This document shows positions 45,274-55,195 of a stretch of 64,000 nucleotides of DNA, piece after piece; the stretch's first letter is position 1; each line of letters opens with the position of its first letter. Made by a program: the position numbers and the translations under genes. The stretch is from Lucinisca nassula (lineage: Eukaryota > Mollusca > Bivalvia > Lucinida > Lucinidae): positions 150,787,596-150,851,595 of the forward strand of contig OY757010.1 in NCBI GenBank assembly GCA_963580285.1. Direction: 5' to 3'. Under the pieces are notes generated by a model that worked only from the letters and a program-made list of their open reading frames with translations, searched no databases and had not been told where the DNA came from.

Positions 45274-45369
45274 AAATTGTGTGACATTGTTTGTGAACTG
45301 CTGTTGGAAGAATCCAATGTACAGCCAGTATCTTCTCCGGTTACAGTATGTGGAGATATACATGGGCAG
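45274..45369 (+). CDS. PPP6C: PPP6C exon 2
   Basis: Encodes residues 23-54, from [10 protein letters not shown] to VCGDIHGQ. It includes [10 protein letters not shown], which separates PP6 from PP2A and PP4, and the first metal-binding motif GDIHG (Asp and His ligands). The acceptor is TTTTGCTTCCAG/AAA and the donor CAG/GTATGT, phase 0 on both sides. A transposable element ends 18 nt before the exon and a SINE starts 21 nt after it, so little original intron sequence is left around its splice sites. Confidence 0.95.
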
Positions 45370-45390
45370 GTATGTGGCATTTGAGATACA

Positions 45391-45688
45391 TGTTTGTTTG
45401 TTTGATTTGAGGTTTAACACTTTAGCACTTTATAGGTCATTTTGGAGACGTTGCTTCCAATTCTGTGAGACTTTTACCGGACATTGAGATGAAATGACAT
45501 CTCAAGCCCTGCCGCCTAATGAAACCAATTGGGTTCGTAAGCATGAACGGTCCGACTCACACCGCTTTGCCCTGGGCAGGCTTAGTCCTCAGAATCCTCG
45601 TTAACTCCTCTAAGCGGTTTACCAGTACTCTTGTGCAGTCAATTTTAGCTCTGCGTGGAAGCATCATTAAGCCCATCTATTTCTTCAA
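45391..45688 (-). mobile_element. SINE family A just after exon 2
   Basis: Reverse copy between CATTTGAGATACA (45378-45390) and CATTTGAGATATACA (45689-45703), the target duplication. Confidence 0.85.
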
Positions 45689-45850
45689 CATTTGAGATAT
45701 ACATGTACATGGACACTATTGGACAGGTAGAGTGAAGGTAGCATTGGAGATCTACTTGATGGGCAGGTACATCGGAGGTACCATTGGAGATATATACATG
45801 GACAGGTAGAGTGAAGGTAGCATTGGATATACAGGGCAGGTCCTGGGAAG
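45689..45850 (+). repeat. Degenerate tandem copies of the exon 2 donor region
   Basis: GGAGATATACATGGGCAGGTA from the exon 2 end recurs with changes: GGAGATCTACTTGATGGGCAGGTA, GGAGATATATACATGGACAGGTA and GGATATACAGGGCAGGTC. They lie about 33-60 bp apart, linked by GAGTGAAGGTAGCATT. Each keeps a CAG/GT donor-like site. Confidence 0.7.
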
Positions 45851-46029
45851 ATTTGAGTGTAGGCGCACATGCATAATGTGCAATAATACAAGTATGTGAT
45901 TAATTTTGCAAGGAACTTGTGAGTTGCTTATGAGTCCTTTGTAATTTACTTTTAAAAATGCAAGAGGTGTTGCAGTCACGCACATGACAGCGAATTATGT
46001 GTGAGACAATGGACCAGCTGAACCAGTTT

Positions 46030-46240
46030 AACCCTTCTCTTGCTGAATATTCATTTTAGCCACACCCATCTCTGACTTTGAACCAATCAGATTACTTGAT
46101 GTAATTTATTCCTACAAATTCATAAACTGAATGTCAAACAGTGTAGATCCTGATCAGATGGCTTCTTCAGAAGCCATCTGATCTGGATCTACACTGTTTG
46201 CATGGATAGGGATTGTCGTGAACAGCAAGATAAGAGTTAA
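46030..46240. mobile_element. Foldback MITE family J copy
   Basis: TIR-like ends TAACCCTTCTCTTGCTGAAT and ACAGCAAGATAAGAGTTAA; CACACCCATCTCTGACTTTG and AATCAGATTACTTGATGTAA on the left; a near-perfect central hairpin AACAGTGTAGATCCTGATCA / TGATCTGGATCTACACTGTT. Confidence 0.85.
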
Positions 46241-46920
46241 GCAGTCTCATCATTTCTCTGAAACCTTTCTTCTCAAGTAAAAGTTTATCTTCCACTTCCT
46301 TTTAAAGGTGCATTATTGAGCTATCTGGAAAAAATGCTTCCAAAAATAAAACACATTATATTATAGCCGGTATTTTTCTTTAAAACAATACAAATCAATG
46401 CATTTTATGCAAAAATGCAAACAATTAGGATGACAGGTAAACGAGTTTGAGAGAGATTCCCTAACTAGGTTTCGAACACTAGTTAGATCTATTTTTAGTT
46501 CGTGACAAAAATAGAATCCCCATATATGACATTATGCGACATTCATTTTTGGCCTTGTTCGCTTAGGCCATGCCTGAATCGGAAAAAAATATGACGCTGA
46601 ATACCATGCCATAAGTAACAGCACTCAGAGAGGATACTGTCGCCATGTATGTGTAAAGTGACAGATTTATTTTTAGAACAGAAATTCTGAACACATGTTC
46701 AGAGCGAAGGGTAAACACGAATGAAAACGACCATTTTCACAAAGTTCTGAAGCTGTATTTGGCTCCAAAAGTGTACACATGACAAATATGCATTGAAGAC
46801 AAAAACCAGAAAAAAAATTTTGATACCCGGTAGCTCAATAATGCACCTTTAAGAAGTCCAAGAAATGTCATGCAAGTTTGGTCTTGCAACTCACATGGTA
46901 AAAATCTGATACTGACCACT
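46241..46920. other. Stretch without recognised gene
   Basis: Intron sequence with TAGCTCAATAATGCACCTTT inverted near 46310 and 46830 (AAGGTGCATTATTGAGCTA / TAGCTCAATAATGCACCTTT). This suggests a ~550 bp TIR element. Confidence 0.45.
46305..46855. mobile_element. TIR element, ~550 bp
   Basis: AAAGGTGCATTATTGAGCTA near 46304-46323 and the inverse TAGCTCAATAATGCACCTTT near 46832-46851 are exact complements. The interior has no coding frame. Confidence 0.7.
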
Positions 46921-47131
46921 TTAACCCTTTTTGTACCTAATGGAATCTTCCTCCTTATATATAGCAGGAGTCTATTTCAAAATTCAGGGGTGTCAGGTTG
47001 TGTTATCTTCAAAATTGATTTGGAAAATGGCTTAACTTTTCGCAAACAGTGTAAGCCCTGATCAGACGCCGCATTCTGCGGCGTTTGATTTGGGCCTGCA
47101 CTGTTAGCCAGGGTACCGTTTAGGGTTTCTA
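46921..47131. mobile_element. Foldback MITE family K copy
   Basis: TTAACCCTTTTTGTACCTAA left end, then CTTCCTCCTTATATA and GGGTGTCAGGTTGTGTTATC. The central hairpin is CTGATCAGACGCCGC / GCGGCGTTTGAT, and the right end GGGTACCGTTTAGGGTTTC. Confidence 0.8.
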
Positions 47132-47300
47132 GTAATGAATGAGTTATGCATGATATTTTCCAGCCAAATTTTAACATAACTCATGAGATTCTCGGGCGAG
47201 AAACATGCCTGTCTCGTGCAACTACTTGTAAAATAGAACAGAAAAGGATCAAGGTGATCACCCTTTTAGAAAAAAACTTCCTTGAAACACTTTAAATGGG

Positions 47301-47603
47301 GCCAGCCTCAGTGGCTCAGTCGGATGCGCGTCTGACTGGTGATCAGGAGGATGCGGGTTATGACTCCCGCCAGGGTCGGCAACATTCTTTCGTGGAGATT
47401 ATGAAATCTTTTCTACGGTCATTCTCTCCCTTCCGCTGATTCAAGAAGGGCAGTTGTCAGTTTCTGGCGAAAGAATGTGCACTGAACTGGTTAACCGCTT
47501 ACGTATAAGCCTGCCAAGGAAAGTGTGGATAGGTAAACTGACCGGCTCAAAAATGACCTAAAGTGTTGACTGGGCCGTTAAACTCCAAAACAAACAAACA
47601 AAA
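47301..47603 (+). mobile_element. SINE family B copy
   Basis: Complete head with A box TGGCTCAGTCGG and a B-box-like GGGTTATGACTCCC, body and CAAACAAACAAAA tail; TTTAAATGGG-type flanking repeats. Confidence 0.85.
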
Positions 47604-47691
47604 CTTAAAATGGGACTGCTCTTTAGGTAATAATCCAAAGTCTACGCACAGATAGGCCAGAGCAACAGATCAGCGGGATATGGGTTAACCG

Positions 47692-47901
47692 AAACCCCAA
47701 AACGGGTAGCCTGGCAAACAGTGCAGGCCCAGATCAGACGCCGCAGAACGCGGCGTCTGATCAGGGCCTCCACTGTTTGCTACAAGTTCAGTCTTTTTCC
47801 AAATAGATTTTGATGAAAACACAACCTGACACCCCTAATTTTTGAAATGGACTACTGCTATATATAAGAATAACGATTCCACTTGATACAAAAAGGGTTA
47901 A
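47692..47901. mobile_element. Foldback MITE family K copy (inverted)
   Basis: GGGTTAACCGAAACCCCAAA left end, hairpin CAGACGCCGCAGAACGCGGCGTCTG, right end ATACAAAAAGGGTTAA. Confidence 0.85.
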
Positions 47902-47929
47902 GCTAACAAGTCTTTGGACTTCACCCATT

Positions 47930-48075
47930 TCAAATGGGTCTGATCAGTGCAGACACTGTGTAGACACTGGTCAGACTGCTCCTGTCTACACTCATTCTGC
48001 ACCTTTCAGACTCTTTGCTTGCTCATGAAACAAATATATTCAAAATTATAGGCGAATTACTGTGTCCTAATTCTA
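47930..48075. mobile_element. MITE family L fragment
   Basis: CTGCACCTTTCAGACTCTTTG and GAATTACTGTGTCC match 50668-50850; its hairpin is decayed. Confidence 0.5.
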
Positions 48076-48109
48076 CCCCCTTCATACAAAGTATGTCAGT
48101 GGGTATATA

Positions 48110-49195
48110 GTTTTTCCCCGCTTGAAAAGTGGGGCTATATTGGATTTGCCCTGTCATTCCGTAATTCTGTAATTCCGTAATTCTGTAATTCTGTAATTCC
48201 GTAATTCCGTTATTCCGTTATTTTTTCGTCACAGTTTTCCCCGAAACTAAGAGAGCTAGAAAACTAAAACTTTGTATACACGTGGACAATGGGTGCCTCC
48301 ACGGACCTTACCGAAATTATGACCAAGGGCCCATAACTCTTGGAGTTATCTCCCCTGATAGGTTTTTTTAAATGAAAATGTTTGGTCACAGTTTTCTCAG
48401 GAACGAAAGAAGCTAGAAAGCTCAAACTTTGCATAAATGTGGACAATGGGTGGATATAGGGAGCTTACCAAAATAATGGCCAAGGGCCCATAACTGTTGG
48501 AGTTATCTCTCCTGATAGGTTTTTTAAATAAATGAAAATATAGGTTTTTTTTAAATGAAAATGTTTGGTCACAGTTTTCTCAGGAACTAAAGAAGCTAGA
48601 AACCTCAAACTTTGCATAAATGTGGACAATGGGTGGATATAGGGAGCTAACCAAAATAATGGCCGAGGGCCCATTACTTTTGGAGTTATCTCCCCTGATA
48701 GTATAGTTTTTTTTAATAAATGAAAAGGTTTGGTGACAGTTTTCTCAGGAACTAAGAAAGCTAGAATACTGAAACTTTGTATGAACATGAAAAGTGGGTG
48801 GATGTATGGCCCTTACCAAAATAATGGCCAAAGGCCCATAACTCTTGGAGTTATCTCCCCTGATAGGATATTTTCTGCAAGTAAAAAAATCATTTCACTT
48901 TTCTAACCATCAAACCATGAAAAATATTTTCGATACAGTTTTCTCAGGTACTAAGAAAGCTAGAAAGCTGAAACTTTGTATAAACATGAACATTAGGTGG
49001 ATGTAAGTAAATAATGGCCAACAACATTACTCTTGGGGTTATCTCCCCAGCAAAGAAAAAAAAAATATTAAAGTTTTCTCTGGAACTAAGAAAGCTCCCC
49101 TGATAGGTTAAAAGCTTTTAGAGTCAATGTGTCTTACTCCTCTGATAGCGCTATAGCGGGGCTATAGTCAGATCCTCTGACAGCTCTAGTTTGTT
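48110..49195 (+). mobile_element. Pearl-like element with (ATTCYGTA)n microsatellite
   Basis: Left flank CCCGCTTGAAAAGTGGGGC, an eight-base ATTCYGTA array at 48157-48226. Then five cores of ~170-180 bp (CACAGTTTTCTCAGGAACTA, GGCCCATAACTCTTGGAGTT), and a right flank AGCGCTATAGCGGGGCTATAG ending GCTCTAGTTTG. Confidence 0.7.
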
Positions 49196-49480
49196 CTTCT
49201 GTCTGTCCATCTGTATGTCAACTTTTACGGCAAACTTTTGTGTTCTAGCTATGATTGCTTGTGTCTCTGTAACCACATGTTAGATTCTCTTCATATTTGG
49301 TACAAGATATCTCTATAATACCTTTCAAATGGAATATCTGAGCTCCTGGATCAAGCCACTGGGTAAGCTGTCCATCCTTTCGTCAAGTTTTTGTCAAAGT
49401 TTTGTGTTAAACCTTTTTGATTGCTCATATCTCTGTAACCAAATGTTATATTCTGTTGGACCATCCCTGCTATTGGTTTG
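49196..49480 (+). repeat. Pearl-like core fragment
   Basis: CTGTCTGTCCATCTGTATG patch, then two related pieces with TCTCTGTAACC and ATGTTA(G/T)ATTCT. Confidence 0.45.
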
Positions 49481-49605
49481 TTTGCATGATAGGGCTTAGC
49501 TGTTATTTCATCTCAGTGGTAAACGACCGACTAAATTGGAAGCAATGTCACAATAGACCTAAATTGTGTTGATGGGGATGTAAAACCCCAGTTTAAAAAC
49601 AAACC
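49480..49605 (+). mobile_element. Old SINE family A/B tail fragment
   Basis: GGAAGCAATGTCACAATAGAC ... GTTGATGGGGATGTAAAACC. Confidence 0.5.
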
Positions 49606-49740
49606 AGCAATACAGTAGATGCCAAAAGTCATTGAATTGCTGTTGAAGTATACTCTAGAAAATCACAGAAAAGTCCCCCATTTCTTAACAGCTTTGAATG
49701 TTTTATTGTGTTATTGTATTTACAAAATCTGGCATTGATT

Positions 49741-50278
49741 TTAACCCTTTTTGTACCAAATGGAATCTTCCCCCTTATATGTGGAAGGTGTCCATTTCGA
49801 AATTTATGAACCCAGCCCATCGGGGCTTGAAGAAATATATGGGCTGCATGTTGCTTCGACGCAGAGCTGAAACCGACCCACACATGGGTACTGGTAAACC
49901 ACTTAGAGGATCTAAGCCTGCCCAGGCAAAGCGGTGCGAGTCAGACCGTCCATGCTTATAAACCCTATTGGTTTCATTGGGTGGCAGGGCTTGAGGTGTC
50001 ATTTCTTCTCAGTGTCGGGTAAAGTACCACAAAATTGGAAGCAACGTCTCCAAAATGACTTTTATAGTGTTGACAGGGACAATTAACTTCAAATCAAACA
50101 AACAAATTTCGAAATTTAGGGGTGACAGGTTGTGTTATCTTGAAAATTTATTTGAAAATTAGCTGAACTTTTTTGCAAATAGTGTAGGCCCTGATCAGAA
50201 GCCCCATTCTGTGGCGTCTGATCTGTGCCTATCTGTGCCTGCACTGTTTGCCAGGATACCCGTTTTGGGGTTTCCGGA
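49741..50278. mobile_element. Foldback MITE family K, split by a SINE
   Basis: TTAACCCTTTTTGTACCAAA begins it; it resumes after the SINE with GGGGTGACAGGTTGTGTTAT and ends CCCGTTTTGGGGTTTC. Confidence 0.8.
49807..50105 (+). mobile_element. SINE family A with 13 bp TSD
   Basis: ATTTCGAAATTTA at 49794-49806 and 50106-50118, exact. Confidence 0.92.
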
Positions 50279-50334
50279 ACAAAATGGGCGAAGTCGAAAG
50301 ACTTGTTAGCTTAACCCATAATCTGCTGAACCCT

Positions 50335-50515
50335 ACAACCCTTACCTTTTCAAACAGTGTAGATCCAGATCAGATGGCTTCTGATCAGTGTCTACACTGT
50401 TTGTCATGCAGTTTGTGAATTGAATGAATACATTATATCAAGTAATTTGATTGATTGATATAGTCAGAAATGGGTGTGGCTAAATCAGTTTATTCAGCGC
50501 AATAAAGATTTAAGA
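50335..50515. mobile_element. Foldback MITE family J copy (inverted)
   Basis: Central hairpin shortened to GATCAGATGGCTTCTGATC; then TAATTTGATTGATTG and GAAATGGGTGTGGCTAAAT. Confidence 0.75.
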
Positions 50516-50559
50516 ACTTGAAAGTGATCAAGTTTATGAACTTGAAAGTGATCAAGTGA

Positions 50560-50860
50560 GTACAATATTTGCTACACATATTGTGATATTTTTGCTAAAA
50601 AGAATATGAGTATCTTTTGCATTTGCAAAAGTACTTGTATTTGTTTTCAGCAAAGATATTACCATAATGATCCTAAGTATTGGGACAGGCAGGCCTTAGC
50701 AAACAGTGCAGACCCAGATCAGACTGCTCCTAAAGGAGCAGTCTGATCAGGGTCTCCACTGTTTACCATTCCATCTGCACCTTTTGGACTCCTTGCTGGA
50801 TCTTGAAACAAATTTGTAACAATTTTAGGAGAATTACCGCATGTCCTCAAAGTGTCCAAA
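50560..50860. mobile_element. MITE family L copy with hairpin
   Basis: Hairpin AACAGTGCAGACCCAGATCA ... TGATCAGGGTCTCCACTGTT around AGACTGCTCCTAAAGGAGCAGTCT (50700-50762). The left part (TTTTGCATTTGCAAAAG at about 50616) resembles the palindrome at 54159-54228. Confidence 0.7.
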
Positions 50861-50997
50861 TGTTTAGAAATTTTACGGTAGCTTATTTTCCATATTAGAT
50901 GATAGAAGTTTTAATGATATGTAAACTAATGACATTGCTTGCTTTGAACAGCTGGGCCCAGAGCTAATTATCTTACTGTTTTTCATGTATATTTCAG

Positions 50998-51063
50998 TTT
51001 TACGACCTCATTGAACTCTTCCGCACAGGAGGACAGATGCCTGACACGAACTACATTTTCATG
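50998..51063 (+). CDS. PPP6C: PPP6C exon 3
   Basis: Encodes residues 55-76, [10 protein letters not shown] through [12 protein letters not shown], the PP6-type stretch that follows GDIHGQ. PP2A has a different block here. The acceptor is TATATTTCAG/TTT and the donor ATG/GTGAGT, phase 0 on both sides. Homology to hairpin MITE family H starts 16 nt downstream of the donor. Confidence 0.95.
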
Positions 51064-51079
51064 GTGAGTTTTTATATAA

Positions 51080-51345
51080 CATTACGATAACACACTAGTG
51101 CATTTTTCGCATCTCCAAAGTAGCTACTTTTCTGATGAAAATACTTAAATTTTTCTTATAAATGTTCAAGACATAGGTTGAGGGTGTTCGTTAGAACCGC
51201 CTCATTGAGGCGGTTCTAACGAGTACCCACAGTCTATGTCTTGGAGCAGAAAGAAGAAAAATAATATACATCCCCGTAAACCCCAGTTTTCTCTGTATAA
51301 AATGGGGTTAAGCGGGGTGTTCATTTCCCGAACTTGTTCACGTGA
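51080..51345 (+). mobile_element. Hairpin MITE family H copy beside exon 3
   Basis: ATAGTGC/TAGTGCATTTTTCGCATCT start as in 21.7 kb, the hairpin GAACCGCCTCATTGAGGCGG and a CGTGATG end. Confidence 0.8.
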
Positions 51346-51487
51346 TGCCATATTGGGATGGCTGAGTGAGGTGATGGTTCCATATATCTTTTGACATTAA
51401 ATGATTATTACACCCAACTGATAATTGGCTTACTGTTGGACAAGGCCTTCTGTCATTGTAGCAGATAAGAGACTAAGTAGAGGGTCA

Positions 51488-51890
51488 CTGTTTTATACTT
51501 CACCACATGATAGTGGTGGGGTATTATGATATAGACCGTGTCCGTCCATCCATCCATATGTCTGTCCGTCTGCACCATTCTGATCGATAACTTGAGTATT
51601 TTTCACGGATTTTTTTTATCAAATTTTGCTTACACATTTATGTCGGGATGTGTGATTTGGGATTGTTCATGGGCAAATCTGTCAACTTTTGACTTGAGTT
51701 ATGGTCCATGTCAGTTCCTAATAAGTGATTTTTGGGCATTTCTGATTGGTAGTGTGAGTATATTTGCCCAGATTGTCTTCAAATTGTGCGTATACATTGG
51801 TATTGTAGATACACGGTTGGTATTGACGAAATCCGTTAACATTTGACAGAGTTATGACCATTAACAGTTCCCATTAAATGATTAAGATAT
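51488..51890 (+). mobile_element. Pearl-like element fragment
   Basis: CACATGATAGTGGTGGGGTA, a CCGTCCATCCATCC patch, then two loosely related cores (AGTTATGGTCCATG / AGTTATGACCATTA). Confidence 0.5.
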
Positions 51891-51972
51891 TCTTCAAAGG
51901 GTAAATATACTGTCAGCACTGAAATGAAAGGGAACTTGCACTGTTTTCTAAGACATTTTGGTTACAACATTA

Positions 51973-52179
51973 TGCCTTGCCCAGCTGAATAAGTTAATTT
52001 TGTCGCACCCTTTTCTGACTGCCAACCAATCAGAATACTTGATATAATGTATTCTATTAAATTCGAAACTGAATGACAGTGCAGAATCTGATCGGATGGC
52101 TTCTTCTGAAACCATCTGATCAGAATCTAAACTGATTGCAAAGGTAGAGGATATCCTGTTCAGCAAGACAGTGGTAAAA
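51973..52179. mobile_element. Foldback MITE family J copy beside exon 4
   Basis: CCAATCAGAATACTTGATATAA, decayed hairpin GATCGGATGGCTTCTTCTGAAACCATC, end GTTCAGCAAGACAGTGG, 28 nt before exon 4. Confidence 0.75.
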
Positions 52180-52207
52180 TATTATATTTGCAATATTGTT
52201 ATTTCAG

Positions 52208-52275
52208 GGGGATTTTGTAGACAGAGGTTACTTCAGTCTGGAAACATTCACACTTCTTCTCACTCTTAAAGCAAA
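52208..52275 (+). CDS. PPP6C: PPP6C exon 4
   Basis: Encodes residues 77-98 plus two bases, starting with [10 protein letters not shown], the second PPP metal-binding motif (Asp, Asp ligands and the conserved Arg). It ends LLLTLKA and splits a Lys codon (AA/A, phase 2). The acceptor is TTATTTCAG/GGG, the donor GCAAA/GTAAGT. Confidence 0.95.
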
Positions 52276-52424
52276 GTAAGTGTTTAGTTTTGTGGCAAGA
52301 AATCTTGCATTGTACATCTTTTTGGTCCATTTATTTAGATGTCAAGAAAAACTGTATCTGAAAATGTGGTCTGATTATGTCTTCTGCTGCATCTTCTTGC
52401 CAACTTTTTATAAATAGTTTTACA

Positions 52425-52812
52425 TACAGGCAAACAGTGTGGATGGATCCTGATCAGACTGCTGCTTTGTTTGTTTGTATTGGAGTTTAAGGGCCCAACA
52501 CTATTTTAGGTCATTTTTGAGCTGGTCAGTTAACCTATCCACACTTTTTCTGGACAGGCTTATACGTAAGCGGTTAACCAGTACAGTGCACATTCTTTCT
52601 CTAGAAACTAACAACTGCCCTTCTTGAATCAGCGGAAGGGAGAGAATGACCGTAGAAAAGATTTCGTGATCCACAAATGAATGTTGCTGACCATGGCAGG
52701 TATCGAACCTGCATCCTCCTGATCACCAGTCAGAGGCGCATCCGACTGAGCTAATGAGGCAGACTGCTGCTGGAGGAGCACTCTGATCATGGTCCACACT
52801 GTTTGCAATGAG
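52425..52812. mobile_element. MITE family L hairpin, split by SINE B
   Basis: CAAACAGTGTGGATGGATCC on the left and GATCATGGTCCACACTGTTTG on the right were one hairpin before the SINE entered its apex. Confidence 0.75.
52467..52759 (-). mobile_element. SINE family B with 12 bp TSD
   Basis: CAGACTGCTGCT at 52455-52466 and 52760-52771. The tRNA-like head, with B box GGTATCGAACCTGC inverted, is on the right. Confidence 0.9.
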
Positions 52813-52934
52813 TTTTACAGGCCTCGTATTTTTCAGGCATTTGCAGGATTTCAGGCTTTTAGAGATTGATTTTTTCCTTGATTTCAGGCTTTGGTATTTT
52901 GATTTTTCCTCCTTTATTCTGTTTGACTATTTAA

Positions 52935-53140
52935 TCCTTATCCTTCTGAATTTGTTTATCTAGCCATGCCCATTTCTGACTCAGCCAAGGAAATTACTTG
53001 ATATAATGTATTCATTCAGTTCACAAAGTGCATGACAAACAGTGTAGATCCTGATCAGATGGCTTCTTCAGAAGCCATCTGATCTGGATCTACACTGTTT
53101 GCAAAGGTAATGGCTATCTTGTTCAGGAGGTTAAGGGTTA
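52935..53140. mobile_element. Foldback MITE family J copy
   Basis: Perfect central hairpin AACAGTGTAGATCCTGATCA / TGATCTGGATCTACACTGTT with AGATGGCTTCTTCAGAAGCC in the loop. Confidence 0.85.
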
Positions 53141-53564
53141 AGGCTGCAAAATCGGGCCTTTCAGGCTCGGAAGAGATAGGCCAGTAAGAGGCCTGCTTTT
53201 AAAGTAACCAGCAGACAGCAAAGCAGACAGTAATTGTTGTTGTTGTAATTGGCATTTCAAGGGTTAAAGCTAAAAATTAAAGTGATTAGTTAACATTTCA
53301 GCAAAACTTTAGTTGTTCTTTGGACAGCAAAACCACAGAATCTGATATTGTCACTGAAAAGAAGTGAATACATTTTACTTTAAAAGTAAAAAACTACTCA
53401 TTTCTTTCAGGAAAATAAAACAGTAAATTAGGCACTGTATCTGTAAAGCATGGAATTTTTCTGCTGCTTACAAGTTAGTTATGCCACTGCTGGCAAGGCG
53501 GTTCTAATGAATACCCACAACATAGCTTTTTTTGGACAACTAATAAAAACTATACTCTGTTTTT
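53141..53564. other. Stretch without recognised gene
   Basis: AT-rich intron; a CAAGGCGGTTCTAATGAATACCC fragment of MITE family H near 53495. Confidence 0.4.
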
Positions 53565-54075
53565 CACAAAATACTTACTTTTATCTGTTGCCATGATCAG
53601 TGCCTCATCACAATAAAGTAGAAGTAAAGCAAAGATCAGGAATCGATACAATTAACTTAATCCACCCATCAAAGACACCAATGGGAAAGAAACACAAACA
53701 TTAAGCGACCAGACCATAGTGGAAACCTAAACAAAGGAAGGCCATAAGGACAGTTACTTTCCCACAAAATGGCCATCCAAAATGAAAAGACACAAGTGAT
53801 ACACACAGTGAGTAACAAACAACAACATAATAAATAAATCACCACAGAAGAACTGCCTTGGAACGGTCAGTGGAAAGATTTCCACTGGGGGGCTTAAATT
53901 GATTTTACATGGCTACAATCCTCGCCCTTACTTCCGTCGCGATTTAGACAAATAGTTTGTTCAGTCCGCCTGAAGGCCTCCTAACTAATCATTGCAACAT
54001 CTCCGTGAACACAAATAATCAAAGAACCACAGAGGTGAGACAATGGTGAGGACTCGACCTACTTTCCTGGGCCCA
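53565..54075 (-). repeat. Dispersed repeat G, inverted copy
   Basis: Reverse complement of 25640-26165 over its whole length. Confidence 0.75.
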
Positions 54076-54158
54076 GTTGTTCAAAACTAACAACATAATC
54101 ACATTGTTAGTTAATGTATCGTTAAAACTTTAATCATTTATTGGGACAAATATACTTA

Positions 54159-54228
54159 TATTTTTGCTGAAAAAATGTGAGCAGCTTTTGCAAATGCAAA
54201 AGCTGCTCACATTTTTTCAGCAAAAATA
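54159..54228. repeat. 70 bp perfect palindrome
   Basis: Two 34 nt arms (TATTTTTGCTGAAAAAATGT...) separated by AA. It can extrude as a cruciform; likely a MITE core. Confidence 0.95.
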
Positions 54229-54368
54229 CCCAAATTTTAGATATTGTATTTGCTAAAATACTTTACAGTATGACCACTAACAAGCTCGTTAAGCTAACGG
54301 TGCTTTGAATAACTGACCTCAGACAAGCACAATTAAACAGCTACACAGACTAGGAAGTCTTGAAACTT

Positions 54369-54583
54369 TAACCTTTACCCTGCTGTAGGCGACAAGCCCT
54401 ATCTTTGCAAACAGTGTAGATCCAGATCAGATGGCTTCTGAAGAAGCCATCTGATCTGGATCTACACTGTTTGGCATTTAGTTTATGAATTTGTAGCAGT
54501 AAATTACATCAAGTAATTTGATTGGTTGATAGACAGAAATGGGTGTGGCTTAATTGAATATTCAGCAGGTTAAAGGTTAAAGA
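54369..54583. mobile_element. Foldback MITE family J copy (inverted)
   Basis: TAACCTTTACCCTGCTG and CAGCAGGTTAAAGGTTA ends, full central hairpin at 54411-54471. Confidence 0.85.
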
Positions 54584-54664
54584 TAGAAACCAGAGGTACT
54601 GCCTGATATTGTACTATGTATTGTACAACATCATGTACTTTGCAGGGCACAAACACTACGGTGC

Positions 54665-55195
54665 TAATCAGACGCTCTTTGGTGGAGACTGATCATGAAA
54701 TCTTTTCTACAGCCATTCTCTTCCCATCAGGGCTTGAAGAAATAGATGGGCTGCATGATGCTTCCACGCAGAGCTGAAACCGACCACACACTAGTACTGG
54801 TAAACCGCTTAGAGGATCTAAGCCTGCCCGGGCAAAGCAGTGCGAGTCGGACCATCCATGCTTATAAACCCTATTGGTTTCATTGAGCGGCAGAGCTTGA
54901 GATGTCATTTCATCTCAGTGTCGGGTAAATGTCCCACAAAAATGGAAGCAACGTCTCCAAAATGACCTTTATAATGTTGACGGGGATGTTAAACCCAAAA
55001 TCAAACAAACAAACAGTCATTCTCTCCCATCCACTGATTCAAGTAGGGTGGGTGTCTGTTTCTGGCAAAAGAATGTGTACTTTACTTGTTGCTCGTTTAT
55101 GTATAAACCTGGCCTGGATAAGTGTGATTATACAAACTGACTGGCCCAGTATGACCTAAATTGTGTTGACTGGGTCATTAAACTCCAAAACAAAC
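54665..55195 (+). mobile_element. SINE family B, headless, split by SINE A
   Basis: GGAGACTGATCATGAAATC left part; CATTCTCTCCCATCCACTGA right part; tail GTTGACTGGGTCATTAAACT. Confidence 0.75.
54724..55012 (+). mobile_element. SINE family A nested in SINE B
   Basis: Flanked by CAGCCATTCTCTTCCCATC and CAGTCATTCTCTCCCATC, a slightly diverged target duplication. Confidence 0.85.

Noticed and set aside
49629..50002. Recurring frames encoding CGRFQLC..SASCSPSISSSP-like or RFQLCAEAL-like peptides
   Set aside because: They fall exactly on SINE family A copies and change with each copy; shadows of the repeat.
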